58,684 nt of DNA from Gammaproteobacteria bacterium HGW-Gammaproteobacteria-3. GTDB taxonomy: Bacteria; Pseudomonadota; Gammaproteobacteria; Methylococcales; Methylomonadaceae. This document shows, piece after piece, positions 1-9,001 of the stretch. Every line of letters starts with the position of its first letter. Positions within the stretch are counted from its first letter, which is position 1. Made by a program: the position numbers and the translations under genes. Location of the stretch: NCBI GenBank assembly GCA_002843155.1, contig PGZD01000021.1, positions 1 to 58,684 on the forward strand, given 5' to 3'. The notes under the pieces were generated by a model. It made no database searches. It was given only the letters and a program-made list of their open reading frames with translations, and had not been told where the DNA came from.

Positions 1-100
1 CAAGAGACCGAATATATGGCTGCAATCTCGATCTCTGTTGAAATCATTATTTTTGGCAATCTTGGCTTGCAATTGGGGAGGAGTCCATATATGCGGTGAG
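1..100 (+). repeat. Dispersed ~95-bp repeat, copy A
   Basis: The first ~36 bases and the segment ending in GAGGAGTCCATATATG closely match the reverse complement of 18735-18830, while the middle part is diverged. Both copies lie next to integron-like debris (an integrase fragment at 965, and attC-like sites with another fragment at 19.0-20.1 kb). The left edge may continue outside the window. I do not recognise the family. The GGAG followed by an ATG could be a translation start, but no reading frame follows. Confidence 0.6.
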
Positions 101-107
101 TAACGAA

Positions 108-154
108 CCGCACTTGTAGCGTTCGCGGTTGATCCCTATAGGGCGCAAGTGCGG
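108..154. repeat. Inverted repeat (hairpin)
   Basis: Arms CCGCACTTG (108-116) and CAAGTGCGG (146-154) are perfect complements around a 29-base loop. No T-run follows, so it does not look like a terminator. The rest of 155-325 shows no supported gene. Confidence 0.5.
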
Positions 155-324
155 CTCCTGTTGTCTCCGCACATTACAAGCCTTGGACATGCGGCACTGG
201 GCGATTTTAAGACGCATTGACTGGGCCCCGGGTCGGATTATTGGCTACGGCAAGCTGAAGCATCTTGCTAATCAAGTAAAACTATAAGACTAACCAGCCC
301 CATTATTACTCAATTTCTTCGTTT

Positions 325-955
325 ACCACCGCGAGTTAAATCACTCCCGGCGAAGCCGGGGGCTTATTATTGTTAGCCCCTCGAAGGGGCCAATTACCGG
401 AATCGCCTAAAGGCGATCAACTTTTCCAAAGGCTCAACTGCTCGTAACGTTCCTCTTCACGTTCCTGCTCTCGGATGTAATTTCGAACCATCTCTTCGTC
501 AAGACCCACCGTTGAAACAAAGAAACCTCTTGCCCAGAAATTTTCTCCTGTGAAGTTTTTAGTCTTACCCCGAAACGTCCTTGCAATCGAGATCGCACTT
601 TTTCCTTTGATAAAGCCCACGACATTCGATACCGCATATTTGGGCGGAATGCTCAGACACATATGGACGTGATCCGCCATCAAATGCCCTTCTACAATCT
701 CACATCCCTTTTGCTTCGTCAATTCATGGAATATCGATCCCAAATGCTTACGCAATTGACAAAACATCACTTTTCGTCTCCGTTTCGGGATAAACACCAC
801 GTGATATTTGCAATTCCATCTCGTGTGGCTCAGACTTTGGTGCTCTCTCATTTCGGATTCTCCAAACTATTGATCAAGTTTCAGAGAATCCAATTGACTG
901 CCTTATAGGTCAAACCTTTGGGAGTCCCCCGGCATAGCCGGGGTTTTACCGTCAT
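325..955 (-). mobile_element. IS200/IS605-family insertion sequence
   Basis: A single small transposase gene is flanked by short GC-rich hairpins, as expected for this family, which has no terminal inverted repeats. The left-end hairpin (gene orientation) is CCCCGGC-ATA-GCCGGGG at 927-943. The right-end hairpin is CCCGGC-GAA-GCCGGG at 346-360. Two further hairpins lie at 376-390 and 402-417, the last one overlapping the stop codon of the transposase. The exact ends are not visible and the boundaries given are estimates. No TnpB gene is present, so this is an IS200-like element. Confidence 0.7.
417..851 (-). CDS. tnpA: IS200/IS605 family Y1 transposase TnpA
   Basis: This 144-residue protein is the single-strand DNA transposase of the HUH superfamily that excises and inserts IS200/IS605 elements. 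The HUH metal-binding pair is visible as DHVHMCLS (H61, H63) and the nucleophile tyrosine as VRNYIREQE (about Y125). The N-terminal TRWNCKYHVVFIPKRRRK is a family hallmark. Length is normal (about 130-150 residues) and no frameshift is seen, so the enzyme may be active. The subterminal hairpins needed for end recognition are present on both sides. It is inserted between a repeat and an integrase fragment, which marks the site as accessory DNA. Confidence 0.92.
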   Translation of the reverse strand: MREHQSLSHTRWNCKYHVVFIPKRRRKVMFCQLRKHLGSIFHELTKQKGCEIVEGHLMADHVHMCLSIPPKYAVSNVVGFIKGKSAISIARTFRGKTKNFTGENFWARGFFVSTVGLDEEMVRNYIREQEREEERYEQLSLWKS

Positions 956-964
956 TAATTATTT

Positions 965-1075
965 GTGGTCTATCAAAACACTTCCTCTGAAAAGTTAAAA
1001 GTTAAACCTCAAGCAGTTCGATTGATGGGCCAGGTACGGGAGGTACTTCGTTATCATCATTATTCAATTAGATCG
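965..1075 (+). pseudogene. N-terminal fragment of an integron-type tyrosine recombinase
   Basis: Reading from the GTG at 965, the frame gives VKPQAVRLMGQVREVLRYHHYSIR. This resembles the SAM-like core-binding N terminus of integron integrases (DQVREVLRYRHYSIRTEQAY type). Resemblance stops at 1075, where the conserved TEQAY continuation is missing, and the frame runs into the hairpin at 1092. No catalytic domain (R..HxxR..Y) exists anywhere near. It is therefore a relic. The assignment rests on recognising the motif by eye. Confidence 0.6.
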
Positions 1076-1091
1076 GCCTATCTAAAATATC

Positions 1092-1137
1092 CAGCACCAA
1101 TGATGCGGTTCGTTGCCTCACCGCATCATTGGTGCTG
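1092..1137 (-). terminator. Strong hairpin after the sucAB-lpd operon
   Basis: Arms of 18 bases, CAGCACCAATGATGCGGT (1092-1109) and its exact complement (1120-1137), surround a 10-base loop. It lies 13 bases beyond the lpd stop codon. On the minus strand it is followed by a T-rich stretch (ATATTTTAGA), so it probably terminates the operon, possibly for transcripts from both sides. Confidence 0.65.
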
Positions 1138-1149
1138 ATCCCTTTGTCT

Positions 1150-2586
1150 TCAAGGCAAATGCAGCGAGCGGTTGTCAATGGCCAGCGCCGCTTCGTGCAA
1201 TATTTCCGAGATGGTCGGATGTGCATGAATGGTTCGGGCCAGGTCTTCGGCGCTGGCGGAAAACTCCATGGCCAGCACCGCTTCGGCGATCAATTCCGAA
1301 GCATTGACGCCAATGAAATGAACGCCGAGGATAATGTCGTTTTCGGCATGGGTGATAATCTTGACCATGCCTTCGGTTTTGTCGATGGCTTCGGCGCGGC
1401 CGTTGGCTTTTAACGGGAAGACGCCGACATTGTAATTGGCCCCGATCGCTTTTAGCGCTTGTTCCGTTTGCCCTACCCAGGCGATTTCGGGGTCGGTGTA
1501 AATGACGCTGGGCATGATGTCGTAATTGATGGGATTATGGCGTTTGGCGATTTGTTCGGCGACGAACACGCCTTCTTCCAGTCCTTTATGCGCCAGCATC
1601 GGCCCGAGCAAAGTCAGGTCGCCGATGGCGTATACGCCCGGCACCGTGGTGCTGCAATTTTCATCGACATGGATATAGCCATGTTCATCGAGCAATAGCT
1701 CGGCTTCGGGCGCGGCAATATTATCCGAATTGGGTTTGCGCCCGGAGGCGACGATCAGTTTGTCGAGTTTGAGCGTGTGATTGCCTTCCTGATCCTGGTA
1801 TTCGACAATGATTTTATTGTTGCTTTTTTTGCTCGACATGACGCGCGCGCATAAGCGCAGATCCAGCCCCTGGCTACTGAAAATTTTAAAAGCTTCGAGG
1901 GCAATCTGCTGATCGACCGCAGGCAGAAAAAATTCTTGAGCTTCCAGTAAAATGACTTCCGAACCCAGACGGTTCCAGATTCCCGCCAGTTCGAGACCGA
2001 TGATGCCGGAACCGATGATGCCGAGCCTTTTCGGTATGGTTTGCATATTCAGGGCGGTGGTTGAGTCAATGATGAGCTCGTTGTCAATGGGGGCGCAGGG
2101 CAGTTCGATAGGCGTCGATCCGGTTGCCAGAATAACGTTTTCGCCATTCAGTGTCAGCGTTTTGCCGCCGCTAAGGGGCGTCACCTGTACCTGGCTGGCA
2201 TTGAGCAGTTTGCCCAGGCCGTGGTAATAGGTGATTTTGTTTTCGGCGAAAATGTTTTTGATTTGCGCGCTCAGTGTGGCGATTTTTTTGTCTTTCCGGG
2301 CAATCATTTGGCTGATATCAAGGCTCGGGTTATCAACTTTTATGCCGTGATTACTTAGTCCGTGTTGTATCAGGTGATAAATTTTGGCCGATTCCAGCAA
2401 GGCCATCGATGAGATGCAACCGGCATTGATATAAGTTCCGCCCGGGCTGGGCTGGCCGTTTGTGTTTTTCCAGTTATCAACACAGGCGGTTTTCAAACCC
2501 AATTGGGCCGCGCGTATCGCGGCGACGTAACCGGCGGGGCCGGCTCCAATAATGATGACATCGTAGGTTGATTCTGGTTTTGACAT
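1150..2586 (-). CDS. lpdA: Dihydrolipoyl dehydrogenase (E3) with altered redox-active site
   Basis: By family this is the FAD enzyme that reoxidises dihydrolipoamide in 2-oxo acid dehydrogenase complexes. The 478-residue length, the FAD motif GAGPAGYVAAIRAA (14-27), the NAD motif GSGIIGLELAG and the C-terminal catalytic HAHPTISE are as expected. The redox site is not. The usual GGTCxNxGCIPSKAL reads GGTYINAGCISSMAL, so the first cysteine of the CxxxxC disulfide is Tyr52 (codon at 2431-2433), Cys57 remains, and the conserved Lys is Met61. A conventional disulfide cannot form. It is third in sucA-sucB-lpd, 13 bases after sucB. It may be inactive, divergent, or affected by a base-call error, although several changed residues argue against a single error. 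Confidence 0.88.
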   Translation of the reverse strand: MSKPESTYDVIIIGAGPAGYVAAIRAAQLGLKTACVDNWKNTNGQPSPGGTYINAGCISSMALLESAKIYHLIQHGLSNHGIKVDNPSLDISQMIARKDKKIATLSAQIKNIFAENKITYYHGLGKLLNASQVQVTPLSGGKTLTLNGENVILATGSTPIELPCAPIDNELIIDSTTALNMQTIPKRLGIIGSGIIGLELAGIWNRLGSEVILLEAQEFFLPAVDQQIALEAFKIFSSQGLDLRLCARVMSSKKSNNKIIVEYQDQEGNHTLKLDKLIVASGRKPNSDNIAAPEAELLLDEHGYIHVDENCSTTVPGVYAIGDLTLLGPMLAHKGLEEGVFVAEQIAKRHNPINYDIMPSVIYTDPEIAWVGQTEQALKAIGANYNVGVFPLKANGRAEAIDKTEGMVKIITHAENDIILGVHFIGVNASELIAEAVLAMEFSASAEDLARTIHAHPTISEILHEAALAIDNRSLHLP

Positions 2587-2599
2587 AATGATGGACCGT

Positions 2600-3859
2600 C
2601 TAAATGTTAAGTAGCAAATGAGCGGGGGATTCCAGACATTCCTTGATGGTGACTAAAAATTGTACCGCTTCGCGTCCGTCAACGAGGCGATGGTCGTAGG
2701 ATAAAGCCAGGTACATGATGGGCTGGATAACGATGACGCCATTTTCCACCACGGCTCTTTCCTTGATTGCGTGCATGCCTAAAATAGCACATTGCGGCGG
2801 GTTGAGTATCGGCGTCGATAGCAAGGAGCCGAAAATGCCGCCATTAGTGATGGTGAAAGTGCCGCCGGTCAAATCTTCAAGGCTGATGCCGCCCTCCTTG
2901 GCTTTTTTGCCGTAATCGGCAATGCTTTTTTCGATGCCGGCAAAATCGAGCTGGTCGGCATCGCGCAAGACCGGTACGATCAAACCGCGTGGCGTGCTGA
3001 CCGCTATGCCGATGTCGTAGTAACCGTGATAAACGATGTCGCCGCCGTCAATCGAGGCATTGATGGTGGGAAAGCGTTTCAGGGCTTCGATGGATGCTTT
3101 GACAAAAAACGACATGAAGCCCAGTTTTATGCCGTGTTTTTGTTCGAATCGGGTTTTGTACTGATTGCGCAGTTCGATGACGTTGTGCATATCGACTTCG
3201 TTAAAAGTGGTCAGCATGGCGGCGTTTTGTTGCGCTTGTAGCAATCGCTCCGCAATTTTCGCGCGCAGTCGGGTCATCGGCACCCGTTGTTCAGGACGCA
3301 GCACTTGTGGCTGGCTTTGCGGCGGTTTGGCTTTCGTTGGCGAAGTCTGGGTCGGGGCGACGGTTTTGCTTTTGACTTCGCGGGACTCTGGCGTAGGTTC
3401 CTCTTCGAGATAATCCAGGACATCGGTTTTAGTGATGCGGCCGTGTTTGCCGGAGCCGGTAATAGTGCTGGGGTCAATATTTTTTTCGGCGACCAGCCTT
3501 CGTACCGCAGGACTCAAAGGCAGCGCTGTTTCCGGCGCATCGCTCCGCGCCGGTTTTTTAGCTTCGGACGCAGGTGTTTGCCGTGCTTTAACTTTACTGG
3601 TATCAGGTGTTTTTTGCGTGGCTTGAGGGTCAAGTAGCGCCAGCACCTCATTGCTGGTTACCGTGGTGCCGTCTTCCTTGAGTATTCGGGTCAAAATGCC
3701 GGATTCCGGCGCCGGCACTTCAAGCACCACTTTGTCGGTTTCCAGGTCAACCAGATTTTCGCCTTGGTCAACCCAGTCGCCGGGTTTTTTATGCCAGTTT
3801 ATCAGCGTGGCGTCGGCAACGGATTCAGGTAAATTCGGAACGAGAACTTCGAGGGTCAT
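2600..3859 (-). CDS. sucB: 2-oxoglutarate dehydrogenase E2, dihydrolipoyllysine succinyltransferase
   Basis: This core subunit transfers the succinyl group from lipoyl-lysine to CoA. Domains are in order: a lipoyl domain (residues 1-77) with the lipoylation site ETDKVVLEV (Lys43); an Ala/Pro/Lys-rich linker; a peripheral-subunit-binding domain around 115-150 ([15 protein letters not shown]...GSGKHGRI); a second long linker; and the acyltransferase domain ending in [15 protein letters not shown], with the catalytic His near 390. Length 419 fits SucB. It starts 24 bases after sucA and is followed after 13 bases by lpd, so the three are surely co-transcribed. All residues I can check look intact, unlike lpd. 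Confidence 0.96.
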   Translation of the reverse strand: MTLEVLVPNLPESVADATLINWHKKPGDWVDQGENLVDLETDKVVLEVPAPESGILTRILKEDGTTVTSNEVLALLDPQATQKTPDTSKVKARQTPASEAKKPARSDAPETALPLSPAVRRLVAEKNIDPSTITGSGKHGRITKTDVLDYLEEEPTPESREVKSKTVAPTQTSPTKAKPPQSQPQVLRPEQRVPMTRLRAKIAERLLQAQQNAAMLTTFNEVDMHNVIELRNQYKTRFEQKHGIKLGFMSFFVKASIEALKRFPTINASIDGGDIVYHGYYDIGIAVSTPRGLIVPVLRDADQLDFAGIEKSIADYGKKAKEGGISLEDLTGGTFTITNGGIFGSLLSTPILNPPQCAILGMHAIKERAVVENGVIVIQPIMYLALSYDHRLVDGREAVQFLVTIKECLESPAHLLLNI

Positions 3860-3883
3860 GGTATTTTTTTTCCTGTATGGATA

Positions 3884-6694
3884 TTACTCGTATAAAGCGG
3901 ATTTAACGACGGCTTGTTGCTGTTCGAGGTGTTTTTTAAAATTACCTACCGCAGGTGCTGCCGAGGGCGGGCGCCCTGCATATTGCAAGTTGATTTGAGT
4001 TGCGAGGGTATCAACGAAATGATGTCTGATTTGATACCAGGCGCCCTGATTTTTAGGTTCTTCCTGGCACCAGACCAAATGATCCAGATTGGGATAGCGC
4101 GTAATTTCGGTATTGAAGCGCTGGTTGGGAAAAGGATAAAGTTGTTCGATCCGAACAATGGCCACATGGTCGAGCTGGGCCTCACGCCTGGCTTCCAGTA
4201 AATCGTAATAAACCTTGCCGGCGCACAATACCATGCGGGTGATGTGCTTGGGAGATTGCACATCGCTATCACTGATAATGGTTTGGAATTTGCCTTTGGA
4301 TAAGTCTTCGAGGGTCGAAATCGCCAGTTTATGCCGTAACAGGCTTTTGGGCGTCATGACGATCAAAGGCTTGCGGTAATCGCGGAGCAATTGCCGCCGG
4401 AGCAGATGGAATATTTGCGCGGGCGTGGTCGGCACGCATACTTGTATGTTTTGTTCCGCGCACAGTTGCAAATAGCGTTCCAGACGCGCCGATGAATGTT
4501 CCGGGCCTTGGCCTTCATAGCCATGGGGCAGCAGCATGACCAGACCGCTCAAGCGGCCCCATTTGGTTTCTCCGGAACTGATGAATTGATCGATGACCAC
4601 CTGTGCGCCGTTGGCAAAATCGCCGAATTGCGCTTCCCAGATCACCAGGGTGTTCGGCGACGTGGTGCTGTAACCATACTCGAATCCCAGTACGCCTGCT
4701 TCGGAAAGCAGCGAGTCGTAAATATAGGCCCGCCCCTGGTCGCTATCCAGATGATTGTGCGGCAGGTAGGTCCGGCCGTCCAATTGGTTATGCAGCACGG
4801 CGTGCCGGTGAAAAAAAGTGCCGCGCCCGACATCCTGCCCGGTGAGCCGTATCGTGTATTTTTCCAATAACAGCGTGGCGTATGCCATGTTTTCGGCAAA
4901 CCCCCAGTCCAAAGGCTGCGCTCCGGCCGCCATGCGCTGGCGGCTTTCCATGATTTTGGCGACGCGGGGATGCAATTCAAAACCGCTGGGCAGGCGCTGT
5001 AATTGTTTGTTACAAAACCTCAGTACGTCGAGGGATACTGAAGTCTTACAGGCCGCTGTCCATTTGACATGCTGATATTTATCCCATTGCGCCGAATAAG
5101 AGTAAACCTTACTGCTTAATACCGGGCGCGACACCACTTGTCCCGCTTCGAGCATGTCCACATATTCCTGCTCTATGGCTTGGGCTTCGTCCGGTGTGAT
5201 AATGCCTTGTTCAATCAGTTTGTTGGCGTAAAGTTGCCGTGTCGTCGGTCGATTGCGGATGGTTTTGTACATGATGGGTTGGGTCGTGGCCGGCTCGTCC
5301 GCTTCGTTATGGCCCAGGCGCCGGTAGCAGATCAGATCGATCACGACATCTTTATTGAACTTCGTGCGAAAATCCAGCGCCAACCGGGTGACAAACAAGA
5401 CTGCTTCAGGATCGTCGCCGTTGACGTGGAATACCGGTATTTGAACCATGCTGGCTACATCGGTGCAATAAAGCGTAGAGCGCGCATCGGCAGGATTGCT
5501 GGTGGTAAAGCCGATTTGATTGTTGATGACGATATGTACGGTGCCGCCGGTTGAAAAGCCTCGGGTTTCGGCCATATTCAAGGTTTCCATGACAATGCCC
5601 TGGCCTGAGAAGGCGGCGTCGCCATGGATCAGGACAGGCAGGATAGTATTAAAACTGTCGGGGCCGTGGCGATCCTGGCGGGCTTTGACCGAGCCTTCGA
5701 CAACCGGATTGATGATCTCAAGGTGGGATGGGTTAAACGCCAGGGTGACATGCACAGGCCCCCCGGGCGTGGCAATGTCGGAAGAAAAACCCATGTGATA
5801 TTTGACATCGCCCGAGCTTATGCCGGGCGCCGGAATGTGTATGCCTTTGAATTCTTCAAATAAAATCGATGGGTTTTTGCCGAGAATATTGATCAGTACA
5901 TTGAGCCTGCCACGGTGCGCCATGCCGATCACGATTTCTTTAATGGCTTCGTCACCGGCGCTTTGAATGATATTATCCAGAATCGGAATCAAGGATTCGC
6001 CGCCTTCCAGGGAAAAGCGTTTTTGGCCGACGAAAGTCCGGTGCAGATATTTTTCGATACCTTCGGCGGCGGTCAGTTGTTTAAGGAGCGATTGCCGTGC
6101 TTCAGCCGATAAGTTGAGATTGAGCTTTGAGCCTTCCAGCCGGTTTTTAATCCAGCGTTTCATGTCGCTGTTGACGATGTGCATGTATTCGGAGCCGATA
6201 CTGCCGCAATAAATCTCCTGCAAGGTTGCGATGATCTCTCGCAGCGGCAGCTTGTCAACGCCATAAAGCGTGCCGGTGTCGAACAAAGTATCCATGTCCA
6301 GTTCGGTCAGGCCGTAGTACGCAGGATCCATGTCCGGGATTGTGGGGGTCGTCGTGGTGAGCGGATTGTTCTGTGCGATTTGGTGCCCATGAACGCGATA
6401 ATGGTTGATCAGTCTGGCGACAGATGATTGTTTGCGGACGCTTTCTTCAGTAAAGCCTTGCAGTTTGGCCAATCTGCCCTGGGATTGCAGGGCCAGTTTG
6501 GCAAAACGTTCAACGATGGGGCTGTGCGCCGTTTCCTGGGCGATGCCGTTGTGCAACGTGCTGAATTTATGGCGCCAACTGGTTTCGACGGATTCCGGAT
6601 TTTGCAGATAGAGTTCGTAGAGGTCTTCGATGTAAGCAGCATTGCTGCCATAGAGTGCGGATGTTTCTTGAAAGTGTTTCAGGAGGTTGCTCAT
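3884..6694 (-). CDS. sucA: 2-oxoglutarate dehydrogenase E1
   Basis: The thiamine diphosphate-dependent E1 decarboxylates 2-oxoglutarate and succinylates the E2 lipoyl group in the TCA cycle. The 936-residue length is standard. Visible signatures are the N-terminal E2-binding segment (SALYGSNAAYIEDLYELY), GMAHRGRLNVL, HGDAAFSGQG, the NNQIGFTTS block and the transketolase-like EAQFGDFANGAQVVIDQF. It is first in the operon, and its start (ATG at 6694) faces the divergent DUF2914 gene. No sucCD or sdh genes are in the window. The product appears complete. Confidence 0.97.
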   Translation of the reverse strand: MSNLLKHFQETSALYGSNAAYIEDLYELYLQNPESVETSWRHKFSTLHNGIAQETAHSPIVERFAKLALQSQGRLAKLQGFTEESVRKQSSVARLINHYRVHGHQIAQNNPLTTTTPTIPDMDPAYYGLTELDMDTLFDTGTLYGVDKLPLREIIATLQEIYCGSIGSEYMHIVNSDMKRWIKNRLEGSKLNLNLSAEARQSLLKQLTAAEGIEKYLHRTFVGQKRFSLEGGESLIPILDNIIQSAGDEAIKEIVIGMAHRGRLNVLINILGKNPSILFEEFKGIHIPAPGISSGDVKYHMGFSSDIATPGGPVHVTLAFNPSHLEIINPVVEGSVKARQDRHGPDSFNTILPVLIHGDAAFSGQGIVMETLNMAETRGFSTGGTVHIVINNQIGFTTSNPADARSTLYCTDVASMVQIPVFHVNGDDPEAVLFVTRLALDFRTKFNKDVVIDLICYRRLGHNEADEPATTQPIMYKTIRNRPTTRQLYANKLIEQGIITPDEAQAIEQEYVDMLEAGQVVSRPVLSSKVYSYSAQWDKYQHVKWTAACKTSVSLDVLRFCNKQLQRLPSGFELHPRVAKIMESRQRMAAGAQPLDWGFAENMAYATLLLEKYTIRLTGQDVGRGTFFHRHAVLHNQLDGRTYLPHNHLDSDQGRAYIYDSLLSEAGVLGFEYGYSTTSPNTLVIWEAQFGDFANGAQVVIDQFISSGETKWGRLSGLVMLLPHGYEGQGPEHSSARLERYLQLCAEQNIQVCVPTTPAQIFHLLRRQLLRDYRKPLIVMTPKSLLRHKLAISTLEDLSKGKFQTIISDSDVQSPKHITRMVLCAGKVYYDLLEARREAQLDHVAIVRIEQLYPFPNQRFNTEITRYPNLDHLVWCQEEPKNQGAWYQIRHHFVDTLATQINLQYAGRPPSAAPAVGNFKKHLEQQQAVVKSALYE

Positions 6695-6744
6695 GGATGA
6701 TTTCCGTCTTGGCAGAAGCTGTGGTCAATATCTTAAAACTAAAA

Positions 6745-6753
6745 TGGTATAAT
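6745..6753 (+). promoter_or_regulatory. Extended -10 promoter for the DUF2914 gene
   Basis: TGGTATAAT is an extended -10 element with a perfect TATAAT hexamer at 6748-6753. The -35 region (TCAATA or GTCAAT near 6724-6730) is weak, as is common with extended -10 promoters. It lies about 95 bases before the preferred start at 6849. Confidence 0.5.
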
Positions 6754-6848
6754 GCCAAACGATAAGCTGTTGTTAGCTGGAATGGGTGTTTTTAGTATTG
6801 CCGAAAAAGTTCCTGTTATCAGGACCCTGTTTGAGAAATAAATTCAAT

Positions 6849-7616
6849 ATGGAAAACAAAAAAATCGTCATCCGAATAAACCGCTCACAGGATCGGGAAA
6901 AAGCAAGGTCAAGCCGGTCTGAATCAAGACAGATAACGCAATGGAATATAAAGCGTATCGTCTTGGCGCTGGTGATTTTGTTGTCATGCATAGTCATTCC
7001 TTTTTGTTATCTTGACAAGGGTCTCGAAAATGCCGCAGATGATAAAGCCGGTATCGTTGAACACAAACCTGAAAAAGAAAAACCCGTTACTGAAAAACAG
7101 CAGCCGGAGTCATTGATAGAAAAGAAGCTACCTGAAAAAGCGCTGATTGAATCCGTTGCCGAAAAACCGTCCGGGATAACAACCGATGATATTAATAAAC
7201 CGGTTTTAGATAATACGGAAAAACCGGCTGATTCGCACCCACAGAAAATACCGGAAGCGAAAGTTGAAAGAGTTGTTACTCATCACAAAGTGCCCCGAGC
7301 CTTATTAGCCAGAGGTGTCAGTAATAATGAGCCGTTCGGCAAAATAACCCGGGCGGTGACGGTCAACAGCGATAAAGCGACCGGTATTTTTTATTTTACC
7401 GAGATAAAAAATTTTAAAGGCGCTACTTTTTATCATCAATGGCTCCATGACGACCGGCTTGTTTACAAGCGCCCGATTAAAGTTTTGGGTAATCGCTGGC
7501 GAGCTTCGACCAGTAAGCTATTCAATAACGCTAACACAGGCCAATGGACGGTAAGACTTGCCGATAAGGCGGGCAGGGTTTATAACAGGCTAGACTTTAA
7601 GGTTATAGCGGAATGA
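6849..7616 (+). CDS. DUF2914 membrane-anchored protein
   Basis: This 255-residue protein is probably a single-pass inner-membrane protein. It has a basic cytoplasmic N terminus rich in Arg/Lys, one transmembrane helix (about residues 37-55, IVLALVILLSCIVIPF), a long charged Lys/Glu/Pro-rich linker, and a C-terminal DUF2914 domain (FYFTEIKNFKGATFYHQWLH ... GQWTVRLADKAGRV). Function is unknown. DUF2914 is a small beta-rich domain often found at the ends of membrane proteins. I place the start at the ATG at 6849 because the upstream GTG at 6786 adds a segment without family character. It is divergent from sucA. Confidence 0.75.
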   Translation: MENKKIVIRINRSQDREKARSSRSESRQITQWNIKRIVLALVILLSCIVIPFCYLDKGLENAADDKAGIVEHKPEKEKPVTEKQQPESLIEKKLPEKALIESVAEKPSGITTDDINKPVLDNTEKPADSHPQKIPEAKVERVVTHHKVPRALLARGVSNNEPFGKITRAVTVNSDKATGIFYFTEIKNFKGATFYHQWLHDDRLVYKRPIKVLGNRWRASTSKLFNNANTGQWTVRLADKAGRVYNRLDFKVIAE

Positions 7617-7732
7617 TTGTGTCGGACTGTCAGGCTGAAAGTATGGCGTTACCGGCAACAACAAGTTATAAGCGATATTTACATTATTAATAGGACGTGT
7701 AATATGTTCGTTTTATGAATGAGAAATTAAAA

Positions 7733-8047
7733 ATGACAGATTATCAGAAACTTTCTGAAGATGAATTGCAGATTATCAAGGAAAACGTTGAAAAAGCTTT
7801 AAAAGCCAAGCAAGCCAATAAGCGCAAAGAAGTAATGACGCAAATCAGGGAACTGGCGGCGTCTATCGATGCCACTGTGGACATCCACGAAGCCGAAAAA
7901 AAATCAATGCGTAAAGGTATCAAGGTTCCGGCCAAATACCGGCATCCCGAGGATGCGACAAAAAGCTGGGCAGGGCGTGGCATCAAACCTAAATGGTTGC
8001 GGGCGCTACTCGATGCCGGGCACGATCTTTCCGAGTTCAAGATTTAA
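7733..8047 (+). CDS. H-NS family nucleoid-associated protein
   Basis: This 104-residue protein resembles H-NS/MvaT-like histone-like regulators that coat AT-rich, often foreign, DNA. An N-terminal coiled-coil oligomerisation region (residues 1-50, rich in Leu/Glu/Lys) leads to the C-terminal DNA-binding domain. That domain has the signature KYRHPEDATKSWAGRGIKPK (the minor-groove reader GRGxxPxW) and ends LLDAGHDLSEFKI. An ATG at 7715 gives six extra residues, but 7733 has the better-placed purine-rich leader (GAGAAATTAAAA). It may silence the AT-rich accessory pieces seen elsewhere in the window, though that is only inference. Confidence 0.88.
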   Translation: MTDYQKLSEDELQIIKENVEKALKAKQANKRKEVMTQIRELAASIDATVDIHEAEKKSMRKGIKVPAKYRHPEDATKSWAGRGIKPKWLRALLDAGHDLSEFKI

Positions 8048-8106
8048 TTCAACATTGGCGAGCACCGCCGGTCGATGTCAATGACTGTAAAGCCAGTTTT
8101 GGCCCG

Positions 8107-8994
8107 TCAGTCTATAAAACGTCGAGTCAGATTGCCGTATTCATCGATCCTGCGGTCGCGCAAGTAAGGCCAAATCTGCCGCACATACTCACTTCTGGCG
8201 CTGTCGAGTTCAACGGTCAACAGTTTTGTATCCATCGCATTGGCCTGAGCCAGAATTTCTCCCTGGGGGCCTGCTATGAAACTGTTGCCCCAGAAGCTGA
8301 TGCCGGTTTTGTCGTCAAGGGGACTGGCTTCAAAACCGATACGATTGCAAGCAATAACCGGAATGCCGTTGGCTACGGCATGGGCGCGTTGAATGGTGAC
8401 CCAGGCGTCGAGCTGGCGTTGTTGTTGTTCTTTTGTATCGGCGGCATCCCAACCTATCGCGGTTGGATAAATCAATACTTCCGCGCCCGCCAACGCCATA
8501 AGCCGCGCCGCTTCAGGGTACCATTGATCCCAGCATACCAATACTCCCAGCTTGCCCAGTGATGTTGCTATGGGTTTAAAGCCGAGGTCACCGGGGGTGA
8601 AATAATATTTTTCATAATAACCCGGATCATCGGGAATGTGCATTTTCCGGTATTTGCCGGCAATACTGCCGTCCCGGTCAAAAATCACTGCGGTATTGTG
8701 ATAAAGTCCGGGCGCGCGTTTTTCGAACAGTGTTGCGACGATGACAATGCCGAGCTGTTCGGCCAGTTCGGACAACACGGCCGTGGTCGGGCCGGGGATC
8801 GGCTCGGCAGTGGCGAAATGCTGATAATCTTCGGTTTGGCAAAAATAGGGACCCAAGTGCAATTCGGGTAACACAACCAGATCGGCGCCTGCGGCTTTGG
8901 CCTGGTGAATGTGCTCGATGGAAACCTGCAAATTGCTTTGTTTGTCCAGATTGCAGGCTTGTTGCACAGCGCTTATTTTGATGTTTGCTTTCAT
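8107..8994 (-). CDS. aguB: N-carbamoylputrescine amidase
   Basis: This nitrilase-superfamily hydrolase converts N-carbamoylputrescine to putrescine, CO2 and ammonia, the last step of the agmatine route to putrescine. The catalytic triad is visible: Glu in LVVLPELHLG, Lys in YRKMHIPDDPG and Cys in LVCWDQWYPEAAR. Length from the ATG at 8994 is 295 residues, typical of AguB. An upstream ATG at 9021 would overlap aguA, whereas 8994 lies 7 bases after the aguA stop with an AAAGAAAG leader. The pairing with aguA fixes the substrate assignment among the otherwise similar nitrilases. Confidence 0.94.
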   Translation of the reverse strand: MKANIKISAVQQACNLDKQSNLQVSIEHIHQAKAAGADLVVLPELHLGPYFCQTEDYQHFATAEPIPGPTTAVLSELAEQLGIVIVATLFEKRAPGLYHNTAVIFDRDGSIAGKYRKMHIPDDPGYYEKYYFTPGDLGFKPIATSLGKLGVLVCWDQWYPEAARLMALAGAEVLIYPTAIGWDAADTKEQQQRQLDAWVTIQRAHAVANGIPVIACNRIGFEASPLDDKTGISFWGNSFIAGPQGEILAQANAMDTKLLTVELDSARSEYVRQIWPYLRDRRIDEYGNLTRRFID

Positions 8995-9001
8995 ACTTTC
9001 T

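Noticed and set aside
176-288. Open segment reading MRHWAILRRIDWAPGRIIGY and on to LANQVKL and a stop
   Set aside because: It could be the C-terminal tail of a broken gene, but I recognise no family and there is no start or supporting context.
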